From the NCBI GenBank assembly GCA_035528065.1, contig DATKZH010000247.1, positions 1 to 64,000 of the forward strand: a stretch of DNA of 64,000 nt. Direction: 5' to 3'. Of this stretch, positions 25,820-36,400 are shown one piece after another (the stretch's first letter is position 1; each line of letters begins with the position of its first letter). Source of the stretch: DATKZH01 sp035528065. GTDB taxonomy: Bacteria; Planctomycetota; Planctomycetia; Pirellulales; Thermoguttaceae. The translations under genes were made by a program, and so were the position numbers. The notes beneath the pieces are model-generated. The model searched no databases and had not been told where the DNA came from. It saw only the letters and a program-made list of their open reading frames with translations.

Positions 25820-27116
25820 CGAAGTCCCCCCGCATGATCCGTTGCGATGCCGTGAGTGGTGCGTCGAGGGCTTCGTCGATATCCGGTCCCCGCCCGAGGG
25901 GCCTCCACGTCTCGAAGGGGGCGATCTGTGTGCGGCTTCGATCCTTCCAGCAGACGAAAAGGCGGTTGTCCGGTATCAGATCGGGGAGAATGGGAGAGTG
26001 CGTCGTGACGATGAGTTGCGACTGGCCCGTCGCGGCTCGGGTTTTGAGCAGTTCCGCGATTAGCTTCACACGCCGCGGGTGGATGCCGTTCTCCGGCTCC
26101 TCGAATCCCAGCAGTGCCGGCGGGTCCTTCGCGCCACCGAGGGCCAGCAAGCCCAGAATACGCAAGGTTCCTTCCGACACGACGCGCGCCGGGATGCGGA
26201 GCTCGCCTTCGAGAAGCCACAGATCGACCTCGCCGAGATTATTCACATCGACGTCGATCCCATGGATGGAAGGAACGATTTGGTGGAGAGCTTTCTCGAC
26301 GGCCCGGAACTGACGTCCGTCGACCGATTTCAGCGTGTTCAGAAAGGCGGCCAAGTCTTCTCCCATGAACCCAATGTGCCGGACCTCTTTGACCGGGTTA
26401 GGCGCCCGCATGCGCTCGCGTGGCTCGAAGTAGAAGAAGAAGTACCTTGAGAGCTCTTGCCGCATCGCCACCAAGTGCGGGTGGTGCGGTGGATACAACG
26501 GTAGGGAAAGGACACTGTGATCGAGGTAACGGTCGTAGTACGTCGGGTGAGCCTGTCCTTCCATGCGGAGATGGAGTCGATCACCCATTCGCTCCAGAAA
26601 GGGACGTCGCGCCTTGGTGACCGTCCCTCGGGACGTCATGGCTGCCAGGTACTCGTCGGCGACCCGCAAGATCCCCGACTTGGGCAGGATCTCTACCTCG
26701 ATCCGATACCGAAGGCTTGTTTCTCGAACAAAAGCCGGCGTCTTCTTGTTCTGTCCCGGCTCAGCGTCCGCAGATTTCCCTTTCCTCATTTCGCGGATCT
26801 GGCGATCTACTTCGCTGACCACGTCGGGGGACAACTCGACGTCCACTTCGATCGAAAAAGAAGCCGTTCTTTGCTGAATCAGGTGATTCAAGCCACCTGG
26901 GCCGAACGTGAAGGACTCCAGGGGCTTCCCACGGTAAGGCGATTCGAACGCCTCCTTGAGCGTTCTGCTCGTAGCCATACGCGACAGTAGCTGCAGGGCG
27001 TCCAGGAAGTTGCTCTTGCCGGCAGCGTTCGGTCCGAAAAGGACCGAAAGTGGCTGGAGGCACACTTCGACGTCCTCCAGCGACTTGTACCCTCTCACGT
27101 GTATCCGCTTGAGCAT
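25812..27116 (-). CDS. ABC/RecF-like AAA ATPase, defence-type
   Basis: The 434-residue SMC/RecF-class ATPase (AAA_21-like) has Walker A GPNAAGKS (28-35), a signature-like VSEGTLRILGLLALGG, Walker B ALLGFEEPENGIHP and the switch His in VTTHSPIL. A ~200-residue insertion lies between Walker A and the signature, as in stand-alone ATPases of OLD-like systems. The start at 27116 has GGAG 7 nt upstream. It overlaps the next gene (TOPRIM-like), so the two form a two-gene cassette. No restriction or retron element flanks it. By eye the cassette looks less GC-rich than its neighbours, a possible sign of transfer. An anti-phage role is inferred from architecture. Confidence 0.82.
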   Translation of the reverse strand: MLKRIHVRGYKSLEDVEVCLQPLSVLFGPNAAGKSNFLDALQLLSRMATSRTLKEAFESPYRGKPLESFTFGPGGLNHLIQQRTASFSIEVDVELSPDVVSEVDRQIREMRKGKSADAEPGQNKKTPAFVRETSLRYRIEVEILPKSGILRVADEYLAAMTSRGTVTKARRPFLERMGDRLHLRMEGQAHPTYYDRYLDHSVLSLPLYPPHHPHLVAMRQELSRYFFFYFEPRERMRAPNPVKEVRHIGFMGEDLAAFLNTLKSVDGRQFRAVEKALHQIVPSIHGIDVDVNNLGEVDLWLLEGELRIPARVVSEGTLRILGLLALGGAKDPPALLGFEEPENGIHPRRVKLIAELLKTRAATGQSQLIVTTHSPILPDLIPDNRLFVCWKDRSRTQIAPFETWRPLGRGPDIDEALDAPLTASQRIMRGDFDA

Positions 27117-27263
27117 GACCAGGCTCCGGCTCGCGAACGTCGCTATCTGCCCCACCACGCCATTGTAGTGCTCCGTGCTTGAAGCTGGTAGTGCCCGACG
27201 GGCAGGACCGCCTGCCACCCACGTCGGTCGCGTTCGGATTGTGTGGAAGCGACCTCGTTGGCG

Positions 27264-30200
27264 TCACGGCCCCGGCCACTCGCCCTTCGCCGCGTGTTCG
27301 AGCTCCATGTACTTTCGGGCCAGCTCCATCACGGCGTCGTCGCTTTTGTCGACCTGAAGCTCCAGCCAGCAGCCTTCGACGCCCGGCTTGGCCACGCGGA
27401 TGCCGGCGGCCAGGCGGCCGCGGTGATCGCCGCCGGCTTGATCGCCGGCGACCAGGGCGGCCATCAGCCGATCGGCGAGGCTTCCCTTGGTCTCCTCGTA
27501 CGCCTGGGCGATGGCCGTGATCACTTCGCGGCCCGTAAGCGTGTTGCCCTGGCAGGCGTAGTACCGGCCGGACATTCCGCCCCAGTAGATGCCTGAAGGG
27601 TCGGCCCGGGCCGGGTTCCGGTTTGCGGCCCGGCCTTCGATGTCGATGATCGCCAGTTGCCGCTTGTCCTTCTTCGGATCGTCGCGCAGAAGCTCGCCCA
27701 GCACCTCTTCCGGCAGCTTGCCTTGCTCCAGGAGATCGAGGGCCTTTTCGCCCCAGGGCGGGTTGTGCCAATGCTGGGTGCAGAACGCGCCCACGCCGGC
27801 CCGAACGTACGGCACCACCTGGCCGACGGCCGGATACTTGCTGGCCACGGCCGCCCCGCAGACGCCGGTCTCCGGATCGACCGCTACGATCGAGAAGGTG
27901 GCCGTGACGTCGTCTGGCTTCTCCCGCGCACGCGAGTCAGCCGCCTTGCCGATGCGCTCCAGCACAACGGGCTCCTCGGGCACGTTGCCGTACCACCAGA
28001 GCGTCTGGCCGCGCCGCAGTTTTACCGTGTCACCCCGCACCGGCTCGACGCCCACGATGAGTCTCAGCCCTGCCGGAAGCTTCAGACGGAACTCGCCGTC
28101 CTCGCCCTGGTAACGATGGTGCCAGGTTGCCTTCGCCGGGCCGATCCGCTTGCCCCGGAGTTCCGTCTTGTCGGCGCCGACGGCCACTTTCATGATCGGC
28201 TCGTCCAGCGACTGGCGAGCGAAGATTTCGGTCACGCTTCGTCCAACTGGGACCTCCAAGCGGTCGTCGCCTGGGTGGAGAGGGGCTTCGATCAGTCTTC
28301 CGTCGCGGCGTACAATTGCCCGTTTCCGCAGAGGAGGGAAATCCACACGTACTGTCGTCTTGGGGCCATCACTGACCAACTGCACGGCGGACCCCGTGTA
28401 GGAGGTGGCAAGCGTTGTGGGCTCTTCAGACTCCAACGGTCCCGAGCCTTCGAAAGGTAGCTTTTGTGCTTCGACCAGCAGGTAGCCTGAGGGCTCGCCA
28501 AACGTGTTCTTGACGGCAAATAACCGCGCGTTGCCGTCCGCCTCTCCCTCGCGCATCCTGTCCGCGTCGCAGAAGACAACATGCGCAACACCATCTTCCC
28601 TACGGGACCATCTCGCCCCTACGGCATTCCATCCCGTGTCGCGCTCAACTCTGGGTGCAGGGCCCGACGCGTGCCATGGCGAGAGCACCACCATGAACAC
28701 AGCCGAGCGAGACTTCGTGGCCGTCGAAGCGGTCACGTGCCACTGATTCGGAGCGTCGTTTTCCGGGGGCGGGTCGAACTTGTCGGTTTGCGTGAATTCC
28801 AGCGCGTCCGGCAGGATGAAGCTGGCCAGCAGTCGAGCATCGCCGCGGCGGATCAGCACCTCGCGTTTGTCTTCGTCGATCTGCATTTCCTCCAGCGCGT
28901 GCAGCCACCATTCGAAGGTGACCGGCTCGGGGGCCTCGAGCTCGTCGACGATCACGAACGTGCCCACTTGGTTTCGGGCGGTCGCGTCCGGCCGGACGTG
29001 GATCACGTGGCGGTGGAACTTCGTCAGCCGACCGCTGTACGCCGGCGTGGCGTCGGCCAGGGCGTAGTCGTACGCTTCGCCCGTGAGAAAGCGGACGATC
29101 CGGCCGTTCGCTTCGTGGCTTCGTTTCGTTTGCCCGATGCCGCCGTCGACGGTGACGCAGTTGGTGGCCTTGGTCTCGCGGGTCCAATTGCCGTGGTGCG
29201 GCGAACTATACCACGGGTAGTAGCCCGAGGCGATGGCCAGGGGTTCGCCGAAGGCTTCGATGGCGAAGGCGTTTTGGTCGGCGTGGCCGTGGCTGATCGA
29301 GCCGAACGGGCTGGACCGAAGGACGAGATAGGCATTGTTCTCGGGGTCGGCCAGATCGCCGTGCATGGCCACGAGCCCCGCGCCTTCGAAGAGACGTGCT
29401 TGCGGCAGGTCGACCGGCGGCTTGGCTTCGAGGCTCGGATCGGCCAGGGCGAAGCCCATCGGGCCGCTTCCCGGCCCGGCTCGCTGCACCTCGGGGTACC
29501 AACGGAGATACGGATCCTCAAGCAGCGTGGAGAAGTGATAGAGCAGGTGGCCGGCGCCTCGGCCGGGACCGCGTTCCTGGCCGTCGCCGAACGGGGACAT
29601 GCGGGCGTACGGCGGATTGGTGTAAAGCTTGTAGTAGGGCGTGTTGCGGAAGAAGGGCTTCTCGATCAGCTCCGCACCGGTGGCCTTCTGGAGCGAGGCG
29701 GCGAAGTGCATCGCGAAGCTCATGTAGGCCCCCCAGTAGCTCGGCCCTTCCTGCCAGCCGCCGTCCTCGCCGGCCCACGCGGGAAAGACCGACCAGTAGA
29801 TCTTCATCACGTAGTGGAGCCAGTCGCGGGCCTCGGGCCACTCGTGGATGAAGGTGATCGCCGCCTCGCCCAGGAAGCCGACGTCCCGGGCCGGATGACT
29901 CGAATAGGGCCGGCTCTCGAACGGCATACGATCGAGCCGCTTGAGGAACTGCCCGCACCGGGCCTTCATCGCCGGCTCGATCCTGGCCCTTTCCTCGGGC
30001 GTGAAGAGGTCGTAGGTCCAGTCGTACGCCCGGGTGCCCCGCTGCATGACCCACATGGCCGGCTCGTCGTTGTGGAACAGGCTGGTTGAGCCTTCCGGGT
30101 CCCAGGAGAAAAAGTGGAGCAGACGCCGCTTGGCCTCTTCGCCGAAGCGCCGCTCGCCGCTGAGCACGTAGGCCAGGGCACAGGTCTCCATCTGGTCCAT

Positions 30201-30884
30201 GGGCGGGCGGGTGGTCCGCATGATCATCACGTAGTCGCCGGGGCGGCCCGTGCCCCGATCTTCGCCCCGCTGGAAGGCCGGCTCGGGCACGAGCTTTTCT
30301 CCGATGCACCGCTCGGCCGCTCGCAGCAGGCTCGCGTACTCGTCGGCCATCATGCCGGAACACTCGCGGCGGACGCGCTGGAGCTGGTCGCCGGGGAACA
30401 GGAGCCGCGGATGCCGGCGGGGGATCTTTGCGACGATGGCGTCGATCTCCGGCAGCGGCCACGCGTCGGCGCGGTCGGCGATGGTGAACGCGCGAGTCTG
30501 TCCCCAGACGACCGAGCCGTCCGATCGCTTCACGCCCACCCGCCAATGCCAACGGCCGGACCCCAGCGGCTCGGTGGGAATGTGGACGGTAATCGGGACG
30601 TCGTCGACGAGCGTAGTCGCGTCTTCCGGGAAGCCCTCCGAACGCGAAACGGCCAGCACGTACTTGGCCGGTCGCTTGGCCGGGGGGAGCCAGACGAACG
30701 CGGGCGGATCGAGCTTGCTCGTGCTCCCGGCGGCCGGGGCGAACGGCTTCTCATTCCACGCCGGCTGGCGGTCCAACTGCTTTCGGAGACTCTCTGCCTC
30801 GCTTGCCGCCGGCTCGCCGCCGGCCAACGCGGCCGCATGGATCAGGAGCAACGGGCAGACGAGTAGGCAACGTACGCGGCTCAT
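27264..30884 (-). CDS. Secreted heparinase II/III-like protein fused to a DUF1028 Ntn-type domain
   Basis: The 1206-residue protein has a signal peptide (1-22). A DUF4962/heparinase II/III-like part follows: an N-terminal Ig-like section, an (alpha/alpha) helical section around 190-500, and a beta-sandwich with GSISHGHADQNAFAIEAFGE (His/Asp core) and a second pair near HHGNWTRETK. The C-terminal ~213 residues (from 994) match DUF1028: TATFSIVAVDPETG, VCGAAVASKYPAVG, VPYVRAGVGAF. DUF1028 proteins usually stand alone and start at this TFSIVA strand. The heparinase part probably depolymerises acidic or uronic-acid polysaccharides; the second domain's role is unknown. Whether the two are split after export is open. 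Confidence 0.82.
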   Translation of the reverse strand: MSRVRCLLVCPLLLIHAAALAGGEPAASEAESLRKQLDRQPAWNEKPFAPAAGSTSKLDPPAFVWLPPAKRPAKYVLAVSRSEGFPEDATTLVDDVPITVHIPTEPLGSGRWHWRVGVKRSDGSVVWGQTRAFTIADRADAWPLPEIDAIVAKIPRRHPRLLFPGDQLQRVRRECSGMMADEYASLLRAAERCIGEKLVPEPAFQRGEDRGTGRPGDYVMIMRTTRPPMDQMETCALAYVLSGERRFGEEAKRRLLHFFSWDPEGSTSLFHNDEPAMWVMQRGTRAYDWTYDLFTPEERARIEPAMKARCGQFLKRLDRMPFESRPYSSHPARDVGFLGEAAITFIHEWPEARDWLHYVMKIYWSVFPAWAGEDGGWQEGPSYWGAYMSFAMHFAASLQKATGAELIEKPFFRNTPYYKLYTNPPYARMSPFGDGQERGPGRGAGHLLYHFSTLLEDPYLRWYPEVQRAGPGSGPMGFALADPSLEAKPPVDLPQARLFEGAGLVAMHGDLADPENNAYLVLRSSPFGSISHGHADQNAFAIEAFGEPLAIASGYYPWYSSPHHGNWTRETKATNCVTVDGGIGQTKRSHEANGRIVRFLTGEAYDYALADATPAYSGRLTKFHRHVIHVRPDATARNQVGTFVIVDELEAPEPVTFEWWLHALEEMQIDEDKREVLIRRGDARLLASFILPDALEFTQTDKFDPPPENDAPNQWHVTASTATKSRSAVFMVVLSPWHASGPAPRVERDTGWNAVGARWSRREDGVAHVVFCDADRMREGEADGNARLFAVKNTFGEPSGYLLVEAQKLPFEGSGPLESEEPTTLATSYTGSAVQLVSDGPKTTVRVDFPPLRKRAIVRRDGRLIEAPLHPGDDRLEVPVGRSVTEIFARQSLDEPIMKVAVGADKTELRGKRIGPAKATWHHRYQGEDGEFRLKLPAGLRLIVGVEPVRGDTVKLRRGQTLWWYGNVPEEPVVLERIGKAADSRAREKPDDVTATFSIVAVDPETGVCGAAVASKYPAVGQVVPYVRAGVGAFCTQHWHNPPWGEKALDLLEQGKLPEEVLGELLRDDPKKDKRQLAIIDIEGRAANRNPARADPSGIYWGGMSGRYYACQGNTLTGREVITAIAQAYEETKGSLADRLMAALVAGDQAGGDHRGRLAAGIRVAKPGVEGCWLELQVDKSDDAVMELARKYMELEHAAKGEWPGP

Positions 30885-31038
30885 GCTGATACACCTCCCA
30901 ATGCTGGCCGTCGAGTGTGGGCGATCGTCGCGCCCGAGGCGAGTCTAGGGGCGCGACGCGCGCACATCAAGCCCCGCGGGGCGTGCGCGACGAGAGGGAA
31001 GCCGGTCCGTCTTTGGCAGCGTCGGGCGAGGCGGCGAG

Positions 31039-33297
31039 CTACAGCCGGGGGACGGGAACCGGCGGCCCTTGCGGCATGCTCGGTTCAGGCTTGGGCTGGG
31101 GCTTGGCCCCGGGTTGGTCGGGGGCCTGCGGCGCGCGGTATTCGGGCACGAGCTCGACGCCCTGATAGGAGCCGATTCCCGCCCCGGACGAACCACCGCC
31201 GGTGTCGTTGAAGTCGCGTCTGAGCTCCCACTCCGCCCGTGCCGCCCAGGGCGTGCCGGCGTGGTTCTCGATCACGGCCAGATACGACTCCTTGGCCTGC
31301 TCGAGCATCTTGGTGGCGATCTTGTCGATGGGGACTTCCCGGCTCTCGCGAAGGCGCCACCCGGCGAGCTGCCGGCCGTCCGCCAAGGCTGGCGGCGTGA
31401 CGATCAGCTTCTTCAGCCCGTTTTCCAGAGCGATGCGATAGAGGTACACGCGGGCCGCGTAGGCCGCCACCTGGGCGCGGATCAGATCGTAGTTGGCCTG
31501 CCAGCGCAGGGAGTCCTCTCTCTCGCGGGCGGGCTTCTGAGCCTCGAGCGCTTCGATCGCCCGCTCCAGGCCCGCCAGGTAGACCTGCGCCTGAGCCCCC
31601 GACTCCTGCACCTGGCGTCGGAACTGATTCATGTCGGCCGGGAAGTTTCTCCGCAGGCTCATCATCCTGGCCACTTGCCGGCGATCGGGGTCGAGATCGT
31701 CGACGATCTTCCAGACGAGCTTGCGCAAGGGCCGCCGCTGGGCGTCCACGAGGCTCTCCTCGCGGGACCGCAGGTCGGGCCGGTACTCCCGCATGGTGAT
31801 CGCGTCGTATCGGAGCTTCTCGGCGCCGACCAGCTCCGCCTCGACGCTGGGAAGCATGAAGAAGATGCCTCCACTGCGCCACGCCAGGCGAGACTGGGCA
31901 TACGGGCCGAATCCACTTGGGTGCGCGTCGCTGCGCGGCCCGGAACCGTCGGTCTGGAGCACTTCGGCGAACGCCGTCTCGGGGCCGCGGTCCATCGGCA
32001 ATTGGTGGGTGCGTTCCGTTTGCGGATGGACCCAGCGGATATAGGCGTACGGATAGCCGAACACGGCCTCGCGGCCCAAGACGTACACTTTGCATCGGGC
32101 CGCCGCGGCCTGGTCGATCGCCGCCTCCAGGTACGTGTCGCTTTCTTCCCGATGGCCGGATTCATCGCTGACGAGGATCAAGGCCATCTTCCGATCCTGC
32201 CGCCTGGCGAACTGCTGATACGAGCTGATCGAGCGGATCACCGCCGAGCACATCATCTCCTCGCCCGACGGGTCGACGGGCACGGCGTCGATCGCCTCGC
32301 GGATCGCCTCCAGATCGGTGGTGGGCCGCTCGGTGTGGACGACGAAATCCTTGCCGAAGCTGGTGACCGCCGTCATCAACGTGTCGCTCCCCGTGACGCC
32401 CGTCATCCCCAGCTCGGCATAGACGCGTTCGAGCCGGGTGCGAATCTCCTTCTGGTCGTCCTTCATGCTCCCCGACTGGTCGAAGCACCACACCAACAGG
32501 ACTTTCTCCTTGGCCGCCAGTCGAAGAAGCTCCTGGGTGATGCGGTCCAGGGCCTGCTGGTAGTTGTCCACCACGGCCTGGGCCGACGCGGTCGTCCCCT
32601 CGCCAACCGGCGCCATCAGGTCCTTGATGCCCGACAGACGGTCCGTCGGCCAGTTGAGCGGGGCGAGCGGCGATTGGAGCAGTTCGGGCGGGTTCGGCGT
32701 CAGGGGGTTTGACGTGGGCCTGGGCGTGTTGGTGGAGACCAACGTCACCTGGCTGCCGGGGGTGATCTCTTCGTCGAGGAAGACCGTCTCAAGCTCCAGG
32801 TCCCGCTCTTCCTCCGGCACGTGGTAAGCCACGAGCGGCTCAAAGGCCCCTTGGTCGACGGTCCCCGCCGTGATCCAGAGCCCCAGGGAGATCAGCACGC
32901 CCAGGTGGATCAGCATCGACGACAAGCCCGAGACGAACGCGCCGAACAATCCGGGCGCGGGCTCCTCCAAGGGGTGGCCTCGAGCGAACGCGAACGCCTG
33001 GGGGCTGACCTGGTCGGGCCTCGGAGGGGCGATCGAGGCAGCCCAGGCGGCCCAAGGCGGGGCCCGCCGGGCTTGCGCGGCCCGGTCGGTGGGAACGGGG
33101 GCGGCCTCAGTCCAAGGTCGCGTGGGGGCTTCCGCGGCCTGAGGAGCCGCTTCCGTGCCGGCGAGCCCGGAGCCGTGTTGCGCGGAAATGGCTTGACCGG
33201 GCGGGGGGGCCGGAGGTAGGCGTGCAGGATCCGGACGGATTTGCCCGGGCGGCGGAGGTGGCGGGTTGGATCGCGTTTTTCGGTCGGACCCGGCCAC
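31039..33297 (-). CDS. Membrane-anchored von Willebrand factor A protein
   Basis: The 752-residue protein has a Pro-rich cytoplasmic N-terminus (from SNPPPPPPGQ), a single transmembrane segment (about 119-146, SSMLIHLGVLISLGLWI), and a linker containing ELETVFLDEE. A VWA domain follows, with MIDAS motif DQSGSM (273-278), then a long helical region and a Pro-rich end. VWA domains bind protein partners through a metal ion. The same N-terminal membrane module occurs in the toroid protein at 38539-40389. The start at GTG 33297 is chosen because AAGGA lies 7 nt upstream and a TATAAT at 33369-33374 would put the transcript start near 33362. A GTG at 33360 is the alternative. It lies downstream of the WD40 NTPase on the same strand. 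Confidence 0.78.
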   Translation of the reverse strand: MAGSDRKTRSNPPPPPPGQIRPDPARLPPAPPPGQAISAQHGSGLAGTEAAPQAAEAPTRPWTEAAPVPTDRAAQARRAPPWAAWAASIAPPRPDQVSPQAFAFARGHPLEEPAPGLFGAFVSGLSSMLIHLGVLISLGLWITAGTVDQGAFEPLVAYHVPEEERDLELETVFLDEEITPGSQVTLVSTNTPRPTSNPLTPNPPELLQSPLAPLNWPTDRLSGIKDLMAPVGEGTTASAQAVVDNYQQALDRITQELLRLAAKEKVLLVWCFDQSGSMKDDQKEIRTRLERVYAELGMTGVTGSDTLMTAVTSFGKDFVVHTERPTTDLEAIREAIDAVPVDPSGEEMMCSAVIRSISSYQQFARRQDRKMALILVSDESGHREESDTYLEAAIDQAAAARCKVYVLGREAVFGYPYAYIRWVHPQTERTHQLPMDRGPETAFAEVLQTDGSGPRSDAHPSGFGPYAQSRLAWRSGGIFFMLPSVEAELVGAEKLRYDAITMREYRPDLRSREESLVDAQRRPLRKLVWKIVDDLDPDRRQVARMMSLRRNFPADMNQFRRQVQESGAQAQVYLAGLERAIEALEAQKPAREREDSLRWQANYDLIRAQVAAYAARVYLYRIALENGLKKLIVTPPALADGRQLAGWRLRESREVPIDKIATKMLEQAKESYLAVIENHAGTPWAARAEWELRRDFNDTGGGSSGAGIGSYQGVELVPEYRAPQAPDQPGAKPQPKPEPSMPQGPPVPVPRL

Positions 33298-33368
33298 TTC
33301 AAAGTCCTTGGGGAACAGGACTGCGCGGAGCACTGGCAACCGCCGACACGGCACTTGCACTGGTGTCC

Positions 33369-33374
33369 ATTATA
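33369..33374 (-). promoter_or_regulatory. -10 element for VWA gene
   Basis: A perfect TATAAT on the minus strand lies 72 nt upstream of the chosen GTG. No clear -35 is seen at 16-18 nt. Confidence 0.4.
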
Positions 33375-33441
33375 TCACACTGCCCGTGGTTTGACCGAGA
33401 CGCCCCCCTTTTCTGCGGTGTGACAAGCGGGACTTGGCTCC

Positions 33442-36400
33442 TCAACCGGCCCCCGGCTCAGTGGCCCCTTCGAGCGTGATGATCTGGACGTGGTTGGCGG
33501 TGGCCCCGGCCCAACTGCGTCCTTCCGGATGGGTTACGATCTGCTCCATCGGTTCGGGGAACCGTGCCACGGGCTCTGCGGTTGCCACGCTTTCGATCAC
33601 GGTCTCCTGCCCGCACGCCAATGCCCGCCAGCCGCCGCGCGAGGCTTCCCGGGCGATGGCCGACACGTCGCCTTGGCCTTGGATCACCTGGACGCACTCG
33701 CCCGATTCGGCGTCCCACACGCGCACGGTTTGGTCGAAGGAGACGCTGGCGATGCGCTGCCCTTCGGGCGACCAGGCCACGCCCACGACGCCGCGCTCGT
33801 GCCCGCGGAGACAGGCCACCTCGACGCCGCGCTCGGCGTCCCAGAGGCGGACCGTTTGGTCGAGCGAGCCGCTGACGATCCGGTGGCCGTCGGGCGAGCA
33901 GTCGACGCTGGTCACGTCCATCTCGTGCCCGCGGAGCACGTGCAGCTCGGTGCCGGCTCGGGCGTCCCAGACCCGCAACGTCTGATCCAACGCGGCGCTG
34001 ACGATGCGGCGGCCGTCCGCCGAGTAGACCACCTTCAGCACCCAGTAATCGTGCCCGTGCAGGCAATGGACTTCGGCGCCGGTTTCGGCGTCCCACACCC
34101 GAACGGTCTGGTCCAGCGACCCGCTGGCAATCTCGCGTCCGTCGGGCGAATAGACGACGCTGTACAGTGACGACCTGTGTCCGCGGAGGCAACGGAGCTC
34201 GGCCCCCGTCTGCGTGTCCCAGATCCGCACCGTCTTGTCGAACGAGCCGGTGGCGATCTTCCGGCCGTTGGGAGAATAGGCCGCCGTGACCACGTCTCTT
34301 ACGTGTCCGGTAAGACAGAGAAGCTGCACGCCGCTCTGGGCGTCCCACAACCGCACCGTCCGGTCCACCGACCCGCTGGCGACCTGCCGGCCGTCGGGCG
34401 AATAGGTCACCGAGCGGACCCAATCGTCGTGCCCGCGCAGGCATCGAATCTCGGCCGTGCTTTCGGCGTCCCACAGCCGGACTGCCTCGTCCCACGACCC
34501 ACTGGCGATCAGCGAGCCGTCGGCCGACCAGTCGACGCTGGTCACGTCCCGAACGTGCCCGCGCAAACAGCGCAACTCGGCGCCGGTCCCCGCGTCCCAC
34601 ACCCGCACCGTCTGGTCCAGGGAGCTGCTGACGATCCTCCGGCCGTCGGGCGAACAGGCCACGCCGGTCACGTCGCGGGCGTGTCCGCGGAGGCAGCGGA
34701 GCTCGGCACCGGCTTCCGCGTCCCACACCCGCACCGTCTGATCCTTGGACCCGCTCACGACCGTCTGCCCGCCGCCCAACCAGTCGACGGCGGTCACGTC
34801 GCCGGCATGGCCCTCAAGGCAGGAGAGCTGGGCGCCGCTCCGGACGTCCCACACGCGCACCGTTCGGTCCTTCGATCCGCTGACGACTTTCGCGCCGTCG
34901 GGCGAGAACGCTACGGCGTACACCGCCGACGCGTGTCCGCGAAAGCATCGCAGCTCGGCGCCGCTCTGGGCGTCCCACACGCGCACCGTCTGGTCCAGCG
35001 ACCCGCTCGCGATCTGCCGGCCGTCCGGAGAGCAGGCCACGCAGGTCACGTCCCGGGCGTGTCCGCGCAGGCAGCGGACCTCGGCCCCGTTGGTCGCGTC
35101 CCACACGCGAAGCGTCTGATCCAGCGAGCCGCTGACGAGGTGGCGGCCGTCGGGCGAATGGGCGACGCTTCGCACGCCTTTCTCGTGGGCGCGGAGGCAG
35201 TGGAGCTCCGCACCGCTCTGGGCGTCCCACACGCGCACGGTCTCGTCCAGAGCCCCGCTACAGACCCGCTTGCCGTCCGCCAAGCAGGCCACGCTGAGCA
35301 CCCCTCGCTCGTGCCCGCGGAGAACGGCGTGCTTCCCTCCGCCCACTTCCGAAGCGGGCGGCCGCACCGAGCGGACCCAGGGGAAGTCGGGCGATCGCGA
35401 CTGCTTGGCCGTACGCCACGCTTGGAGCAGGTCGCAGAGCTTCTGCTCGACCCGGCCCTGCGGGCTGGCCGTGGTGATCGACACGCCGACCGGCAACTCG
35501 TAGTGGCCGACCGACTCGGGCGAGTCGTGCCACCACGAGCTGTTCCACAAGCACTGAAACAGCGTCGCCGGATGTCGTGCAATGAAGCGGACGTCGCGCC
35601 TTAGCGCCTCGTCCAAGAGCTTGAGAGTCCGCTGGCTGGCGTGCTCGGCCGGCATCTCGGCGGCGGCCGCCGCAAAGTCCCGACTCAACGGAAACACCAG
35701 ACCGCGTTCCGCTTTCGCTTCCAGATAGGGCAAGTCGGTCAGCAGTTGCCCGAGATCGTCCCAACGCTCCGCCGCCGTCAGATGAGCCGGCAGGTGCGCA
35801 AGCGCATAGGGCGACATCGACCGCGGGTCCTGCTGATACTCCTTCCAGCCCGCGTCGGCGAGTCGCTCGTGCCCGGACTTGGCCCCGACCTGATAGACCC
35901 CGCCGCAATGCTCGGCACCGGCGAGCCAGTCGTGCAGCGACCCGTGGCAGAGGGCGTAGCGCGCCGGGCCCTCCGCTTGGTCGCGATTGAGTAGATAGAC
36001 GGACAAGGTCTTGAGCACCGCAGGCAGCTCCGATTCGGCATCCAGGTCGGCCGCTGCGGCCAGTTGTGCCTCCGTGAGCGGCTCCCCGGCGGCCGTCACG
36101 ACCTGGAGCACCCGCTTGGCCTGGGCGAAACTCGTCTCGTCGGGGAACTGGTGTTCGAAAAACCTTCGGTAGAGGCCCCCGACGTCGCCGGGCAGCGCCG
36201 CGAGATCCTCGAAATCGTATTGCCCGCCCTCCAAGCCCTCAAACGCTTGTTCAACGTACAGGAAGCTGCCGCCGCTCTTCTTCTCCAGGATCTCGGCGAC
36301 CTGCTCGCGGGACATGCGGGCAGCGCCAGCCTGCTCGGCGAGCTTCTGCCGCGCGAGCCGCCTGGCGACGTAGCGACGGACGTCTTCCAGGTTCCGCTCG

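Noticed and set aside
25220..27116. Retron or restriction-modification unit
   Set aside because: No reverse transcriptase, msr/msd-like RNA, methylase or specificity gene is found next to the ATPase/TOPRIM pair.
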